Origin: Sipunculus nudus | Lineage: Eukaryota > Annelida > Sipuncula > Golfingiida > Sipunculidae | Assembly (NCBI GenBank): GCA_026874595.1 | Contig: CM049311.1 | Coordinates: forward strand, 19,208,176 to 19,272,175 | Reading direction: 5' to 3' | Length of the DNA stretch: 64,000 nucleotides | In this document: positions 1 to 9,519 of the stretch, piece by piece | Numbering within the stretch: position 1 is the stretch's first letter | Layout of the letters: every line of letters starts with the position of its first letter | The notes under the pieces: model-generated | The model's database searches: none | What the model saw: only the letters and a program-made list of their open reading frames with translations | What the model was told of the DNA's origin: nothing | Made by a program: the position numbers and the translations under genes

Positions 1-39
1 TTTACTGTCTCTCAACAGTATTATGTAATAGAAGTTAAA

Positions 40-125
40 TGAAAAGGTAATAAAGTATATGGAGTGTGATAGCTTCATTAGACCATTTGGGATTTAATAT
101 GGTAACATACACTCAAAACTTTAAA
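40..125 (+). repeat. short dispersed fragment, LINE-associated
   Basis: This stretch matches 5310-5392 at roughly 75-80% by eye. Both contain an 'ataaagtat', 'accaa/atttgggat' and 'atggtaacatacaytcaaaa' series in the same order. The second copy sits at the end of a decayed LINE region, so this is probably a detached piece of the same LINE family. No function is implied. Confidence 0.5.
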
Positions 126-207
126 CTGTATGATTTATTGGAACAATAATCACTATAGAGGTTTATCTATCTTTGAATGTGTAAGAAAACAAAGTTGAGT
201 TTTCAGG

Positions 208-363
208 TGTTATGATGGCAAATATTCAGGGGAAAATATTGGACCGATCTGAGAGTCGACCCCATGTCGGTAGCGCACATGTTCGGCGTTCCAACCGCTT
301 CGCTGGAAAAGCAAACTTCACTAGCAACACAGTTCGGTCCGCTTTTAAGTCACCCCGTAACAC
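208..363 (-). repeat. tRNA-like SINE/MITE-type repeat, copy 1
   Basis: Read on the minus strand this matches two plus-strand copies at 56437-56590 and 56706-56850. Shared blocks are 'gttacggggtgac', 'aaaagcgga', 'gaagcggttggaacgcc', 'catgtgcgc', the region around 'gatcgg' and 'ttttcccctga'. The two blocks resembling the A and B boxes of a tRNA promoter are in the right order and spacing. The B-box-like block here (about 250-271) has decayed. The ends show short GTTAC/GTAAC-like inverted termini. Confidence 0.6.
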
Positions 364-524
364 AGGTTTGATAGCTTTATCAAACCGTTTTATATACATA
401 GAGAGAAATATTGTGAAACAGAAGGTCAAAATTTATTTACATAAATGGAAGTTGCAGCTGATGTATCTGATCTTTGCAATATAACATTTGCTCCTCTTTC
501 ATTAATTTTTCTCTCTTTTTTCTT

Positions 525-527
<3 letters not shown>

Positions 528-571
<44 letters not shown>
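528..571 (+). repeat. (TC)n microsatellite
   Basis: An uninterrupted TC dinucleotide run preceded by a degenerate pyrimidine tract. Apparent Ser/Leu-rich or Arg/Glu-rich reading frames over it are artefacts of the repeat. Confidence 0.95.
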
Positions 572-575
<4 letters not shown>

Positions 576-878
576 TGGATTGTAAATAGAAATACCCGCC
601 CGGAATATAATACCAAGAAAACGAATATATCCTATGAAACTGACCTTGTAGTAGAACGTTATATAACATTACTATATACAAGCGAGAGACAAGATGGCTC
701 AAACGTAGTTAAACTGAATACAGCAGACAGGCCTCGTCTTAAGAATTTAGTTAAATAATGCACTGTTTATGTCGCGTAGGCTCACAATGTCTTTTCTGTT
801 TTCTTGCTGTCGTAATAAACTGTGGATATGTCATCCTGCCTCTTGACTGAAATAATAACATGAACAAAATTAGCTTAC
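572..878. other. unassigned sequence beside the exon
   Basis: AT-rich sequence lying downstream (in minus-strand sense) of the donor site of the 879-1001 exon, so it would be intron if that exon is real. I see no repeat copy or convincing exon here. Confidence 0.4.
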
Positions 879-1001
879 CATCATATGGAACACAACACTG
901 CCTATTCGTCTCTCCGCCACATAGGCCCGTCTTGTATTCTCCGTTTGTACAATTTTTGGAGATGTCCTGGCACACACCACTCACGTTCTTACACTTTGAG
1001 T
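879..1001 (-). CDS. exon encoding a six-cysteine extracellular-type module
   Basis: A 123-nt exon, visible on the minus strand between a good acceptor (tatttccag, AG opposite 1002-1003) and a strong donor (G|gtaagct, GT opposite 877-878). It is phase 1 at both ends and open throughout. It encodes about 41 residues beginning SKCKNVSGVCQD and including NGEYKTGLCGG and NRQCCVPYDG. The cysteine pattern is C, C, C, C, CC with a Gly-rich turn before the CC pair. Small disulfide modules of this shape, carried on symmetric 1-1 exons, are typical of shuffled domains in secreted invertebrate proteins. I do not recognise the family with certainty. No signal peptide or neighbouring domain is visible on this exon. 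The 30-nt phase-1 exons near 22.3 and 23.0 kb lie upstream on the same strand and would splice in frame. Confidence 0.62.
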
Positions 1002-1465
1002 CTGGAAATAATTAAAAACAAATACAATATTATACTTTCGATACCTGCAGCTTGCATGCCTTGTTACATTCATAACTACTAAATATCATCTTGGAGCAGT
1101 TTCTTCCACAGACCAAACATATATGCAACATATGACACCAATCAAAGACGTTTATCTTAATTCAGACTACTGTTAAATGAATCTCTAATGCAAATCGCAT
1201 ACAATGAAATACAGAAGACTAATAATTGGATATCACTAACAATCAAATCAGCAAGCACACGGGAAGACAGAAGATAATATACAAACAAGGCGGTCCTGTG
1301 ACTAGAAAGGCTGAAAGGGTAGCCCAAGAAAGTAGCTGGCTTCGAGAAAAAGGTTTGTATGATTTATCACGAAAAGCTTTTATCAAATAAAATTGAAAAC
1401 TTTTTATTGAGTAAAATCTTTGCAGAAGCCGACAAACAAAAGTGAGATGTTGCGTTTGTACTTAC
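1002..1465 (-). other. presumed intron between candidate exons
   Basis: AT-rich sequence between the 879-1001 exon and the possible 15-nt exon at 1466-1480. It begins with a GT donor next to the micro-exon and ends with a pyrimidine-rich AG acceptor on the minus strand. Nothing else is recognisable in it. Confidence 0.35.
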
Positions 1466-1480
1466 TCTGCCTACAGTCTC
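1466..1480 (-). CDS. possible 15-nt micro-exon
   Basis: On the minus strand, 15 nt lie between a pyrimidine-rich acceptor (atcatttcag) and an excellent donor (A|gtaagtac). In phase 1 it would add GDCRQ directly before the NSKC start of the next exon, with no stop and one extra cysteine. The length is a multiple of three and the phase fits its neighbours. Exons this short are rare and the match could be chance, so only RNA evidence would settle it. Confidence 0.3.
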
Positions 1481-1539
1481 CTGAAATGATCCTAACACTG
1501 GTGAACCCGTTTTTTACAGGTTACTGTTCAAAAACACTA

Positions 1540-1941
1540 TCGTTTGATGAACCAATTCTTGTCTTGTCATATTAACTGATAATTGTATTAGACCTACTGA
1601 GTATTACTATACAAAAAAACTGTTTGTTCTCTCGCATCGATCTGCATATGGATATATCGATTTTTTCCCTGTTCCACATCGATATTTGGTTAATCACGCT
1701 TGCTTTCTTTGACGAAAAAAATGAACAATTAACACCTATTTCTTAAAGCTCTATCAAGAGCCACATTTAAAGATTTGGCACAATTACCGACATATAGAAA
1801 CTACCTCGCTCTAATATCAATTTTAGTTAAAGTAAACACAAGTTTGGATACAAACCCGTCCGGTTCGGACAAATACTAGGACAGTATTATTTTTTTCTGT
1901 AATATGGCGTCATTTATTATTATTCTACCTCGCTGGTCGTA
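1540..1941 (+). repeat. decayed LINE-associated unit, 5' half of a split copy
   Basis: This matches 4425-4755 in order: 'cgttt-atgaaccgatt', 'catcgattttt', 'gttaatcgcgctt', 'ttaaagctctaccaagagcc', 'ggcaaaactaccgacatatagaaac', 'aatatcaattttgtttaaa' and 'tacctcgctggtc'. The match stops at about 1941 and resumes at about 3509, on the far side of an inserted LINE. The unit carries no intact frame. Confidence 0.6.
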
Positions 1942-3508
1942 TCCCTTTATTTACATGGACATGTCCCATATGTCGGATATGAATACTTACGTATTTATAC
2001 CTATACCGAAAGGCCCAAGAGGTGACCTAACCTGTAGAGATAACTACAGGGATATCTCATTGACGAGTTGTTTCAGCAGATTACTTGATAGTGTTATTAT
2101 TCAGAAAAATGTGAATAAACGTGGCTCTTCCCCACTGCAATAAGCATTTAAGAAGTGGCATTCCAATAAAATGTGCACAGTAGTGCTGAAGGAGGTCATG
2201 TCACATTACATATGGAACGGGTCATCAGTGTGCAGTTTTTTTTGTTGATGCGTCATGCGCTTTTGACAGAATTAATATTCCCAAGCTGTTCCATTTACTC
2301 ATGAAACGCAGTGTTCCACCTACTGTCATTAGAATACTAGCAGATATTTAACAGAGACCTGTTATTAAGACAAAATGGAATGATGTTAAATCTGAACAGT
2401 TTGGTGCTAATAATGGTGTACGCCAAGGGGGTTTATTATCCCCCTTCTGTTAAATATTTATATGGACGAACTTAATAAGGGAATTGGATGTTATATTGGA
2501 AATTATTTTGCTGGTGCTGTTGGCTATATGGACGTTCTTACGCTCTTATGTCCGACTCGGACGGGGCTTCAACAGATGGTTGAAGAGTGTGAAATGTTTG
2601 CTGAATAATTTGCTATGTTATATAACGCAAAGAAAACAAAATGTGTAATTTAAACAGGGTGTATCCAGCTAGATCAGATAAGATCGTTTTAAATAGTGTT
2701 TCCGTAGAATGGCAGGATTCTGTACAGTACTCGGAGAATACAGTAACTTGGAACTTTTTCAGATAACAATGACGTCTTCGGTAAGACAGTCAAATTTATT
2801 ACAAGCTTTTACACCTTAGCGGCGAATTTCGGATATCTGTCTAGCAAGGTTAAAGACAGGCTATTTCACTCTTATTGTTGTTCCTTTTACGGCTGTCATA
2901 TCTGGTTATTAAAACATAAGTCTAGCATAAAACATAAGTTTTGCATAAAACATAAGTCTATCGTTTAAGTACATCATATAATAAGGCTCTGCGTAACCTA
3001 TGGCACCTACCATATAACTCGCACAAGAATATTGTACATTGATTGGCGGGCTCTCCGGCTCTGATAAATATAATTAGCTCACTCTTTATAATTTTTTTTT
3101 AACATGCAGGATGTTGCAAATTTTCTGACAAAGAGAGCTCATTATACCTCAATTGGCGTACTTGGAGGCGACTTACGATATCTGGATAGTAAGATGCACA
3201 ACCATGGAACACAACGCGACATTACAAATATAAAGATACTTAAGAGACAGCTGATGATGGGAACAACATCCATTAATTTAGATTTACTGTCAGAATTGAG
3301 TGAATGCAAAGATGGAATATGTACCTCATAATTGACCTCCGATGAGGTTAAAACGTTAATTGATTTATTATCAACCTATTTTTTAATACTTTCATTTTAA
3401 ACTTTCTTTTTTCTTTCCTTCTTTCTGTATATCTTTCATTTATTTCATATTTTTTTCATTGCATATAATGTTTTGTACTTCCTTGTACGAATAAAGATAT
3501 ACAAATAT
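1942..3508 (+). mobile_element. degenerate CR1/Jockey-type non-LTR retrotransposon
   Basis: The reverse transcriptase is readable in pieces across several frames and stops. From 1990, a PRGDLTCRDNYRDISL block corresponds to the 'NYRPISL' region. From 2240, FFVDASCAFDRIN corresponds to the palm motif with the first catalytic Asp. Near 2415 there is NGVRQGGLLSP, then YMDELNKGIGCYIG. The normally invariant YADD box reads YMDV near 2525, so the element is dead. Past 2760 a C-terminal region characteristic of these LINEs continues to about 3330. It closes with an AT-rich 3' end and an AATAAAG-type tail near 3490. Frameshifts and stops are frequent. Both ends are defined by comparison with the uninterrupted unit at 4425-4860. 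Confidence 0.72.
3104..3331 (+). pseudogene. C-terminal fragment of the CR1/Jockey-type ORF2
   Basis: A 75-residue open stretch at the end of the inserted LINE, from MQDVANFLTKR to LSECKDGICTS. It continues the region after the reverse transcriptase and precedes the AT-rich 3' end. The stops and frameshifts upstream mean it is not an independent gene. Confidence 0.5.
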
Positions 3509-4005
3509 TTGTTACAGAAGTACAACCTCTTGCACAACCGCAAGTATCACTTTGTCGCTAGAGTAAATATTTTTTTCCCTAGTTAGTGCCTCTTTCGTGG
3601 GTCTACAATTGTAGGTCAGATCCATTCTAAACAAAAAAAAAATATTTGAATATTTTATTGCATCAAAAAGACCCGTTACCTACAGTTGGACCCCAGATCT
3701 TAAGAAATTCCAACATACTCTTTCGTCCTTTGTACCCATCAATGAATGAAACTAGTTACTCTTCATGAAAGGTGGGTTGGTGATAAGTATATATTTCCAA
3801 GCTTTAATTGCTCTCAAGACGTTGAATGAAAGATATACATATTTACGCTGCTAAAATTCCGACTAAACGAAAGAGTAAACCTGATGACACTTATTTTATA
3901 GTGAATTTTCATTTTAAAAAATATCTTTTGATTGAAAATTTGGTAAATATTTTTTTTATGTCAGTGAAAAAAGGTAAACAATAACGTGTTTTCAAAGTTG
4001 CCCCC
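3509..4005 (+). repeat. decayed LINE-associated unit, 3' half of the split copy
   Basis: 'cagaagtac', 'aagtatcactttg', 'gagtaaatatttttttcc' and 'agttagtgcctctttc' match 4765-4850 and continue the unit interrupted at 1941. The part from about 3610 to 3985 has no counterpart in the second unit and may be a further insertion. I do not recognise it. Confidence 0.5.
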
Positions 4006-4554
4006 TTGTACAGCGGTTTGGAACATAAATATGTCACGATCACTATAGGTGTTAGGCAAGGGTTTCAAAAAAATATAGCTGTTAAAATTAGGACTAATAC
4101 CTATATAAAACGGATCCACATAACAGGCTTTGAATACAAAATTATGCTGAAAAAAAAGTACGGTTTCTTACTGGAGGAAATCTTGATGGCCAAGGCTATA
4201 ATTGCTCTTATTTATTTTTTAAAAAGATTTTTCCATCAATGCTTGAAAAAAATCAATTGTGATTGGAGAATAATAAGAAATATAAATTATAATAGAATAT
4301 TTTGCAAAATAAAATATTCCATTAATAGATTACAAAAGAGGGACAGCGATATAGCGGAAAAAAATTTTGCGGTGAACCATCTCGTACAGGCTAGGTTTCT
4401 TCAAACGTTTTCAAGAACACAATCGTTTCATGAACCGATTACTTTCTTTTCATATAAATTGATAATGGAACTTTTGCTGTGTCCTACATCGATTTTTAGT
4501 CAATCGCGCTTTGGGATTGACGAAATTAGGGAGCAATTTACACCGATTTTTTAA
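4006..4554 (+). pseudogene. reverse transcriptase remnant, L1/Tx1-like LINE, copy 1
   Basis: The frame is open for 182 residues. It contains GVRQG followed by IAVKIRTNTYIKRIHITGFE, the stretch between the 'GVRQGCPLSP' and 'YADD' boxes of L1/Tx1-like reverse transcriptases. PLSP is lost and the YADD box is replaced by unrelated lysine-rich sequence, so it cannot be active. A second copy of the same region lies about 830 bp downstream. The very high Lys/Ile/Asn content reflects AT decay and does not indicate selection. Confidence 0.5.
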
Positions 4555-4764
4555 TGCTCTACCCAGAGACAGATATAAAGAGTTGGCAAAACTACCGACA
4601 TATAGAAACTAAGACGCTCCAATATCAATTTTGTTTAAACAGTTTAGATACAAAGCCGTTCGGTTCTAACAAGAACTAGCAGAGCTGGGCAGTGATAATA
4701 TTTTATGTAAACACAGATCTTTTCTTATTATGTGTACCTCGCTGGTCTTATCACTAAAATTTGT

Positions 4765-5400
4765 TTCAGAAGTACTTAATACATTTTTCACACCCAAAAG
4801 TATTACTTTGACGCATGAGTAAATATTTCTTTTTTCTAGTTAATGCCTTTTTCATAACGGTTTTCGAATTTCACGAGTAGTACAGGTGTTAAAAAAGGGT
4901 GCCCTTTGTTGTCTTTTTTTTTATTAATGCAACTGAGAAGAAATTTTAGCTGTTTAAAAAAGAAATAAAACAAATATAAAACGGTTCCATCAAAAAGTTG
5001 TTGAGAAAAAGTTACGCTGACGAAACAGCACTGGTTCGGAATTAGGACAATCTCAGTGGTTGAGGCGATAAATGCTCTAAATTTTTTTTATATAAATTTT
5101 TAGCTTTTAAAAAGTGCTCGAACATAGAACAAAGTATGTTTCTAATTTATGATTTCTTATTAGAACAGGTCCATCCATCAAAATGCTAGAACAATTCATT
5201 CGTGATTTGAGAATAATGGGGGAAAATATTATTATAAAATATAAGGTAAAATGAATTTTTGCATAATGAGATTGCAAAAGTAGACAGGGAAATATCCGTA
5301 AAGATTTCCGTAAAGGGAATAAAGTATTTGAAGTATGGTAGCTCCAATAGACCAACTTGGATTCAAAATGGTAACATACATTCAAAAAATTGATTGTAAA
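4765..5400 (+). pseudogene. reverse transcriptase remnant, L1/Tx1-like LINE, copy 2
   Basis: GVKKGCPLL at about 4885 is followed by degenerate IRTN/IKR-like residues. Near 5010 comes KLRYADETALVRN, the catalytic box with the second Asp changed to Glu, and then SVVEAINAL. Stops are frequent. With the 4006-4554 copy it forms two diverged repeats of one LINE segment in the same orientation, each preceded by the same 'aagtattactttg...gagtaaatat' leader. Confidence 0.55.
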
Positions 5401-5545
5401 AAAACTTAGTGACTTGCCTGAACTGGGCCTGCTGTAAGGATATTATAGTAATCCTGGGATAAACTGAACTATATTTGTACACTTTATTTCTTTCAATGAC
5501 CATTTGTATCAAGAATCAAGGCTAAAAATAATAATAATTCAATGC

Positions 5546-5548
<3 letters not shown>

Positions 5549-5590
<42 letters not shown>
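5549..5590 (+). repeat. (TA)n microsatellite
   Basis: A perfect TA run of about 42 bp, with a second shorter run at 5679-5697. Confidence 0.95.
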
Positions 5591-5592
<2 letters not shown>

Positions 5593-5764
5593 ATATATAC
5601 ATAATTTACAATCATATGTATATGTCATAAGGTTTATAGTTACAGAGGCATTTATTTATTTATATAATATATTATTATTATATATATATATATATATCAT
5701 TTACATAAATAGATATAACACATGTATAAATTTTTCTGAACCATCTTTTCATCCATTCAAAACA

Positions 5765-6060
5765 CACTTAGTATGATGCTCAAGGACCATTGCCAACAGC
5801 TTTTTTTGTGAACATTTTTTTGCCCTGGGTCATTGAATACAAACGGGTAAATTCTTTGTGAATTGACTCCCCGCCCTGCTCCCAAAGAGCATCCCCATGA
5901 CCCATATCTGCACCGAGGGGATCGCATGATCTTCTAACATCTGAATTTGGGGAAAATTTTTAAATATATTCTGTAAAATTTAAGATCATTGTGTATGCTT
6001 TCTCGAGCTTGGCTTATATCTTTATGTGTGACAGGGTTGCCATAGCTGACATTGCTATGC
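5765..6060 (-). pseudogene. transposase C-terminal fragment with catalytic-Glu motif
   Basis: Read on the minus strand, ALWEQGGESIHKEFTRLYSM lies at about 5890-5835. It is preceded by a degenerate 'LEDHAIP...GMLFG' stretch and followed by a 'VLEHH' end. In DDE transposases of this group the Glu of the 'GEQGGES' motif is the third catalytic acid. The shape also matches the E region of RAG1 (an E-x-x-E-S-G-like run followed by basic and aromatic residues). Frameshifts occur on both sides. Confidence 0.55.
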
Positions 6061-6214
6061 ACCTGTGAACACAAAGAAAACAAAGTGCTGAACAATGGTA
6101 GCAATGCTTCCACATACAGCTGTGTACACTGTTTTTTTTTTAATATTTGTTACAGTGCTTGCCCGAAAAAACTCCTGCTGTGGTAGGCTTGTATTATAAT
6201 TCCATTGGTCTGAG

Positions 6215-6530
6215 GAATAACCTTTAAATTAGAGGTTATCGAACCGCATTCTACATCCAGGTGTATACTGTGATTTTTTATCAATGTTCTCGTCTATCAA
6301 CTGAATTATGGATTTCAGGCTATTTTCGGCCTTTTGTAAGTGGCTCAAAGGTATGTTCGCACCTATATTCTCTCTGCTTTAATTTCTTATTTGTCTTAAG
6401 TTAGCAACATATCTGTCAAATGAACTGTCCCCTAGAGCTTTATCAATCTATGCACAGGCTTTGGCCAAGATAACATCAATCTCATGGCAGGCACTCTCAA
6501 GTAAATCATGGTGCTTCTTTATGACCCCAA
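6215..6530 (-). pseudogene. transposase alpha-helical region between D2 and E
   Basis: The minus-strand frame continues the DDE fragment after a frame change. It contains LHNLLGVIKKHHDLLESACH, then EIDVILAKACA, a stop, and ALGDSSFDRYVANLRQI. A later SHLQKAENSLKSIIQLIDEN block ends near RMRFDNL. It is helical and rich in Leu/Lys/Glu, as expected between the second Asp and the Glu of this transposase family. Confidence 0.5.
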
Positions 6531-6992
6531 GCAAATTATGAAGGTAAGGTAAAAATTTGTCAATTGTATATCCCACAAAGGATGGTGTATCACATTTAAA
6601 TATTTTGCTGCTGAGGGTATCTTACCCTTCACTTTTGACAGGAATCTTTTATGATAATTCATCATATCAGCTACAGATCTTTGTAAAGCCATTTCCCTAC
6701 TTGCCCTTTCAGTTTGCATATTATCTGCTGTTATATTACACCACAAACAAAAATGTGTAGCATTGGCATCAGATATACCATAGATATGACAAAGAAAGGC
6801 ATAGTCACCAAAACGAAATAATTTAATATGTTTTTCTTCCAAGACCATACTTTGTATTGATTTGATCTGTTCATTTACTGGGGCCAAGATTTTTTCAAGA
6901 TTACTATCGTGATCCCTTCCCTGGAATACACATATTACAAAGGTTTTTTTGTATCGCATTTTAAAAAAGTAGTGTTCAATACCTGATGGCAC
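6519..6992 (-). pseudogene. DDE transposase core fragment (second catalytic Asp)
   Basis: This is the longest clean frame of the left transposon copy, 157 residues. Residues 26-60 form the helix before the second strand (DHDSNLEKILAPVNEQIKSI). Asp63 in FGDYAFLC is the likely second catalytic acid. CLWC at residues 82-85 is the Cys pair typical of the insertion that follows it. The family's first-Asp motif should lie just upstream, but nothing matching it is readable at 7000-7100. The end of this frame is not the natural end of the protein: homology continues in another frame at 6530-6215. It is not an independent gene. Confidence 0.62.
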
Positions 6993-7079
6993 AACTTAAA
7001 AGAAATTACTCCCATGACCCCTCCTCTTTTAATCTATATTTAATCTATATGGGGATAGTTTTATTATTTCATGTTACCT

Positions 7080-7370
7080 GACCTGCCTGCGAATACTGAT
7101 TATTGTTTATGTCACAAACTCAGGAATATATTTCACTTGTCCCAAAGGTGCTAGTCTAGGCAAGTAACCACCACCGGTCTTCTCAATCTTTGCTTCCAAC
7201 AGAATTGAAGAGTAAGCTAAATGATCTCCCAGAATATGTTGCTCTTCATCACTTTCATTTTTCTCAGATTCAAAATCGACCCCATGCTTCTTTCGGAACC
7301 TTTGCTGTTTTTCGCATTTGAGTCCATGTAAGTCCCTGTCTGGTTTTTCTTAATAGCTAAATTTCTGGGT
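7080..7370 (-). pseudogene. linker between zinc domains and transposase core
   Basis: In one minus frame this reads KCEKQQRFRKKHGVDFESE, then EEQHILGDHLAYSSILLEA and KIEKTGGGYLPRLAPLGQVK, ending at a stop. The first part is also present in the right copy at 10170-10330 (QRRLRMKHGV, QQHILGDQL), which confirms the homology at the protein level. Confidence 0.55.
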
Positions 7371-7556
7371 TTTTTTATATAAATGTAAAAATCAAAATTT
7401 AAATATAAAAATAAAAAAAATATTATTACTCGCGTTTGAGAACTGTTGTATAAAAATAACAAAAATCTATCTTCGTATCAGAAAAAAAGGTATTAATAAT
7501 AATATTCGCATATAAAAACAAAATTAATAATAGTTATATTCATAAAATTATAATTT

Positions 7557-7592
7557 ATAATAATAATATTAATACTACTAATAATAATAATA

Positions 7593-7643
<51 letters not shown>
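7557..7643 (+). repeat. (ATA)n microsatellite inside the left transposon copy
   Basis: An imperfect then perfect AAT/TAA triplet run. It falls between the zinc-binding and linker segments of the transposon copy, probably in a former intron. Confidence 0.95.
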
Positions 7644-7645
<2 letters not shown>

Positions 7646-8329
7646 GGTAAATATTAAGGAAAAGAATGATAAAATAAGCAAATGTGGCAATGTGTCAACA
7701 TATAAATTTTTACTAACGGAAGAGTATCCTGAGAGTCCCAACATACCATAAAAGCAATAATGTATGCAAAATTACAAGCTACTTTTTGTGCGCGATTCAA
7801 AATTATCTGTCGACAATTTTCAATTTTTGAACTCGTCTTTATTCATCTGGGATGATACCCCTTGGCTTAATTTCCTTGCCTTCCTTAGTTTTTTTTACAC
7901 TAAGGGCTGAAAAAAACATAATTTATTATTGGCATTCAATAATATTTATGTGCAAGGAGAGTAAATGTTTATTATATTTTCATACAACAGTAAAATATGT
8001 TCTATAGAGGGTAAGACAGATACAATGAAGTGTTACATTTCGTACTTTTGGAACTCTATATAATTAAAGGAGCACTAATAAATAATATGATGTGATAAAA
8101 GAAATAAAAAAAAACAATAGATTTGGTGGTTGAAAATAAGGTTTATCTTATATGACTTCCATTTTGCAGGCAATGGTAACTTTGTCACAAGCAAAGTTCA
8201 GCTTCCTTTTCGTGAGAATGGTGTAAGGTTTTCTTCAGTTTTGCTCAGTGGGCTTGTATTAGATCTTTCCAGGCAATCCAGAGCACCGGTGTTAACTGAA
8301 GCTAATTTTTCTGTTGAAAACGGATAAAT

Positions 8330-8805
8330 ATGTTTTATAATTTGGGGACATGGCTCGAAGAGCGTACTCTTCAGGTGAAAATTTCGAAGTTTGTGTAGAA
8401 GTAGACATAGAGGTTGATGGTATACAGCATATATGTTGTATCATATCATTATAAAACTGCAGCCTGTTGTATTTTCTGCATTTCACATTCATGCTGAGTA
8501 TCTGTTTGCCAAACCTTTCATCTACTGGACTAATCTCAGTAAATGCTACTTACGTTTCACATACGGTACAGTTGATAACATTTCTTTATTTGGCTTTGAA
8601 CTCATCAGAGAAACAAAGGGAACAAAAGTAGTTGCCGCAAGGAGTCTTGACAGCTCTTGTGTCATATATGTTTTTTTATGCATAAACTGCAGATATATGT
8701 TGCAGCCTGATCATCGGTCACCCCTTCTATTTCAAAATTCAAATGTTTAACAAATTGGTTGACATTTCCTACATGCTGACAAAATATCATCGGCCTTCCG
8801 GTCAG
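8330..8805 (-). pseudogene. RAG1-like RING plus zinc-binding segment (left copy)
   Basis: The minus strand reads, across one frameshift, HVGNVNQFVKHLNFEIEG, then YICSLC and RAVKTPCGNYFCSLC. After this come ISPVDERFGKQILSMNVKC and YNRLQFYNDMIQHICC. The first part is a RING-like C-x2-C ... C-G-N/H ... C-x2-C. Its zinc-binding His is Asn here, whereas the right copy has His but has lost the preceding Cys. The second part corresponds in order and spacing to the zinc finger that follows the RING in RAG1. The inverted copy at 9520-9975 matches it base by base, for example 'ggccttccggtca' opposite 'tgaccggaaggcc'. Confidence 0.62.
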
Positions 8806-9099
8806 TATCCATGATATAGACAAGCCTGCCATGTCCTTATACCGCGTGCAAAATGTTTTATACTGGCTGATTTTGTGGCTAATATATGTATTAACAGGAC
8901 ACAACAAAGATAAATGTGATGCCATTTTTACAATGTTTTATTGAGTGCTGAACACTAGAACATGTTTGTTGTATGTTGCGTCCAAAATTGGATATATTTT
9001 TGTTAATCGCATGGAACAGCTGCTATTATGTTGTATACAACAGATAGCAGTGAAGGCATGTAACTCAGATGTGTCAAGTACTCTTTCTTCATATTTGAT

Positions 9100-9510
9100 T
9101 AATATGAACAATATGGCAAGTGTACAAGCTGAACCGGGGACACTGGACTTTCACATGCATTGTCTGCCTCATATGTGCAGGTTATGTGGGAAGCGTGTTC
9201 AGTCTAAAGTTCAGCGGAAAAAAGACCTGCAAACTGCGCTGATCAATACAGCATGGATTTATTCAATATCAATGGGATTGACATTACAAATGACAATCTA
9301 GAAGTCTATGAAAATAAAACGTGTCTCTTGTTACAGCAATATGATGCAAGCTAAACAGGAGGCAGGTGTTAGTCGCTTTTCATATGAAGATTTCTCTTTG
9401 CAGCCGCACGAGCGAGGTGGCAAACAATGTGAGGTTTGCAATTTGTTTATAAATCAGAGCAAGCGGATAAATCAAATAAAGCTAAAAGGGGCAGACCAAA
9501 ATCCATTCCT
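9100..9510 (+). pseudogene. RAG1-like N-terminal zinc-binding region (right copy)
   Basis: The plus strand encodes HMHCLPHMCRLCGKRV and then DLQTALINTAWIY. After a frameshift near 9275 comes NGIDITNDNLEVY, and after another come VSRFSYEDFSLQPHE and QCEVCNLF. The arrangement CxxCG, then an I-D/N-D hydrophobic stretch, then H...CxxC is the layout of the N-terminal Cys/His-rich part of RAG1. The left copy does not contain this part. Two frame changes show the copy is inactive. The start is uncertain because no clear terminal repeat or initiator is visible upstream. Confidence 0.55.
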
Positions 9511-9519
9511 GGTGACTTG

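Larger units (their letters stand above)
5760..8805 (-). mobile_element. RAG1-N-terminal-like / Chapaev (N-RAG-TP-like) DNA transposon, left copy
   Basis: On the minus strand the homologous parts run in protein order. 8805-8330 encodes a RING-like plus following zinc-binding region. 7370-7080 encodes a linker with HGVDFESE and ILLEAKIEKTGGGYLPRLAP. 6992-6519 encodes a DDE core piece with FGDYAFLC and CLWC. 6530-6215 encodes LLESACHEIDVILAKAC and a helical region. 5890-5843 encodes WEQGGESIHKEF, the catalytic-Glu region. Stops and frameshifts separate the pieces and the first catalytic Asp region is not found, so the copy is dead. The RING plus second zinc module resembles the N-terminus of vertebrate RAG1, and the transposase resembles Chapaev-like elements. 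From memory the same pairing was described as N-RAG-TP in Aplysia. The terminal inverted repeats are not visible to me. Confidence 0.68.
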
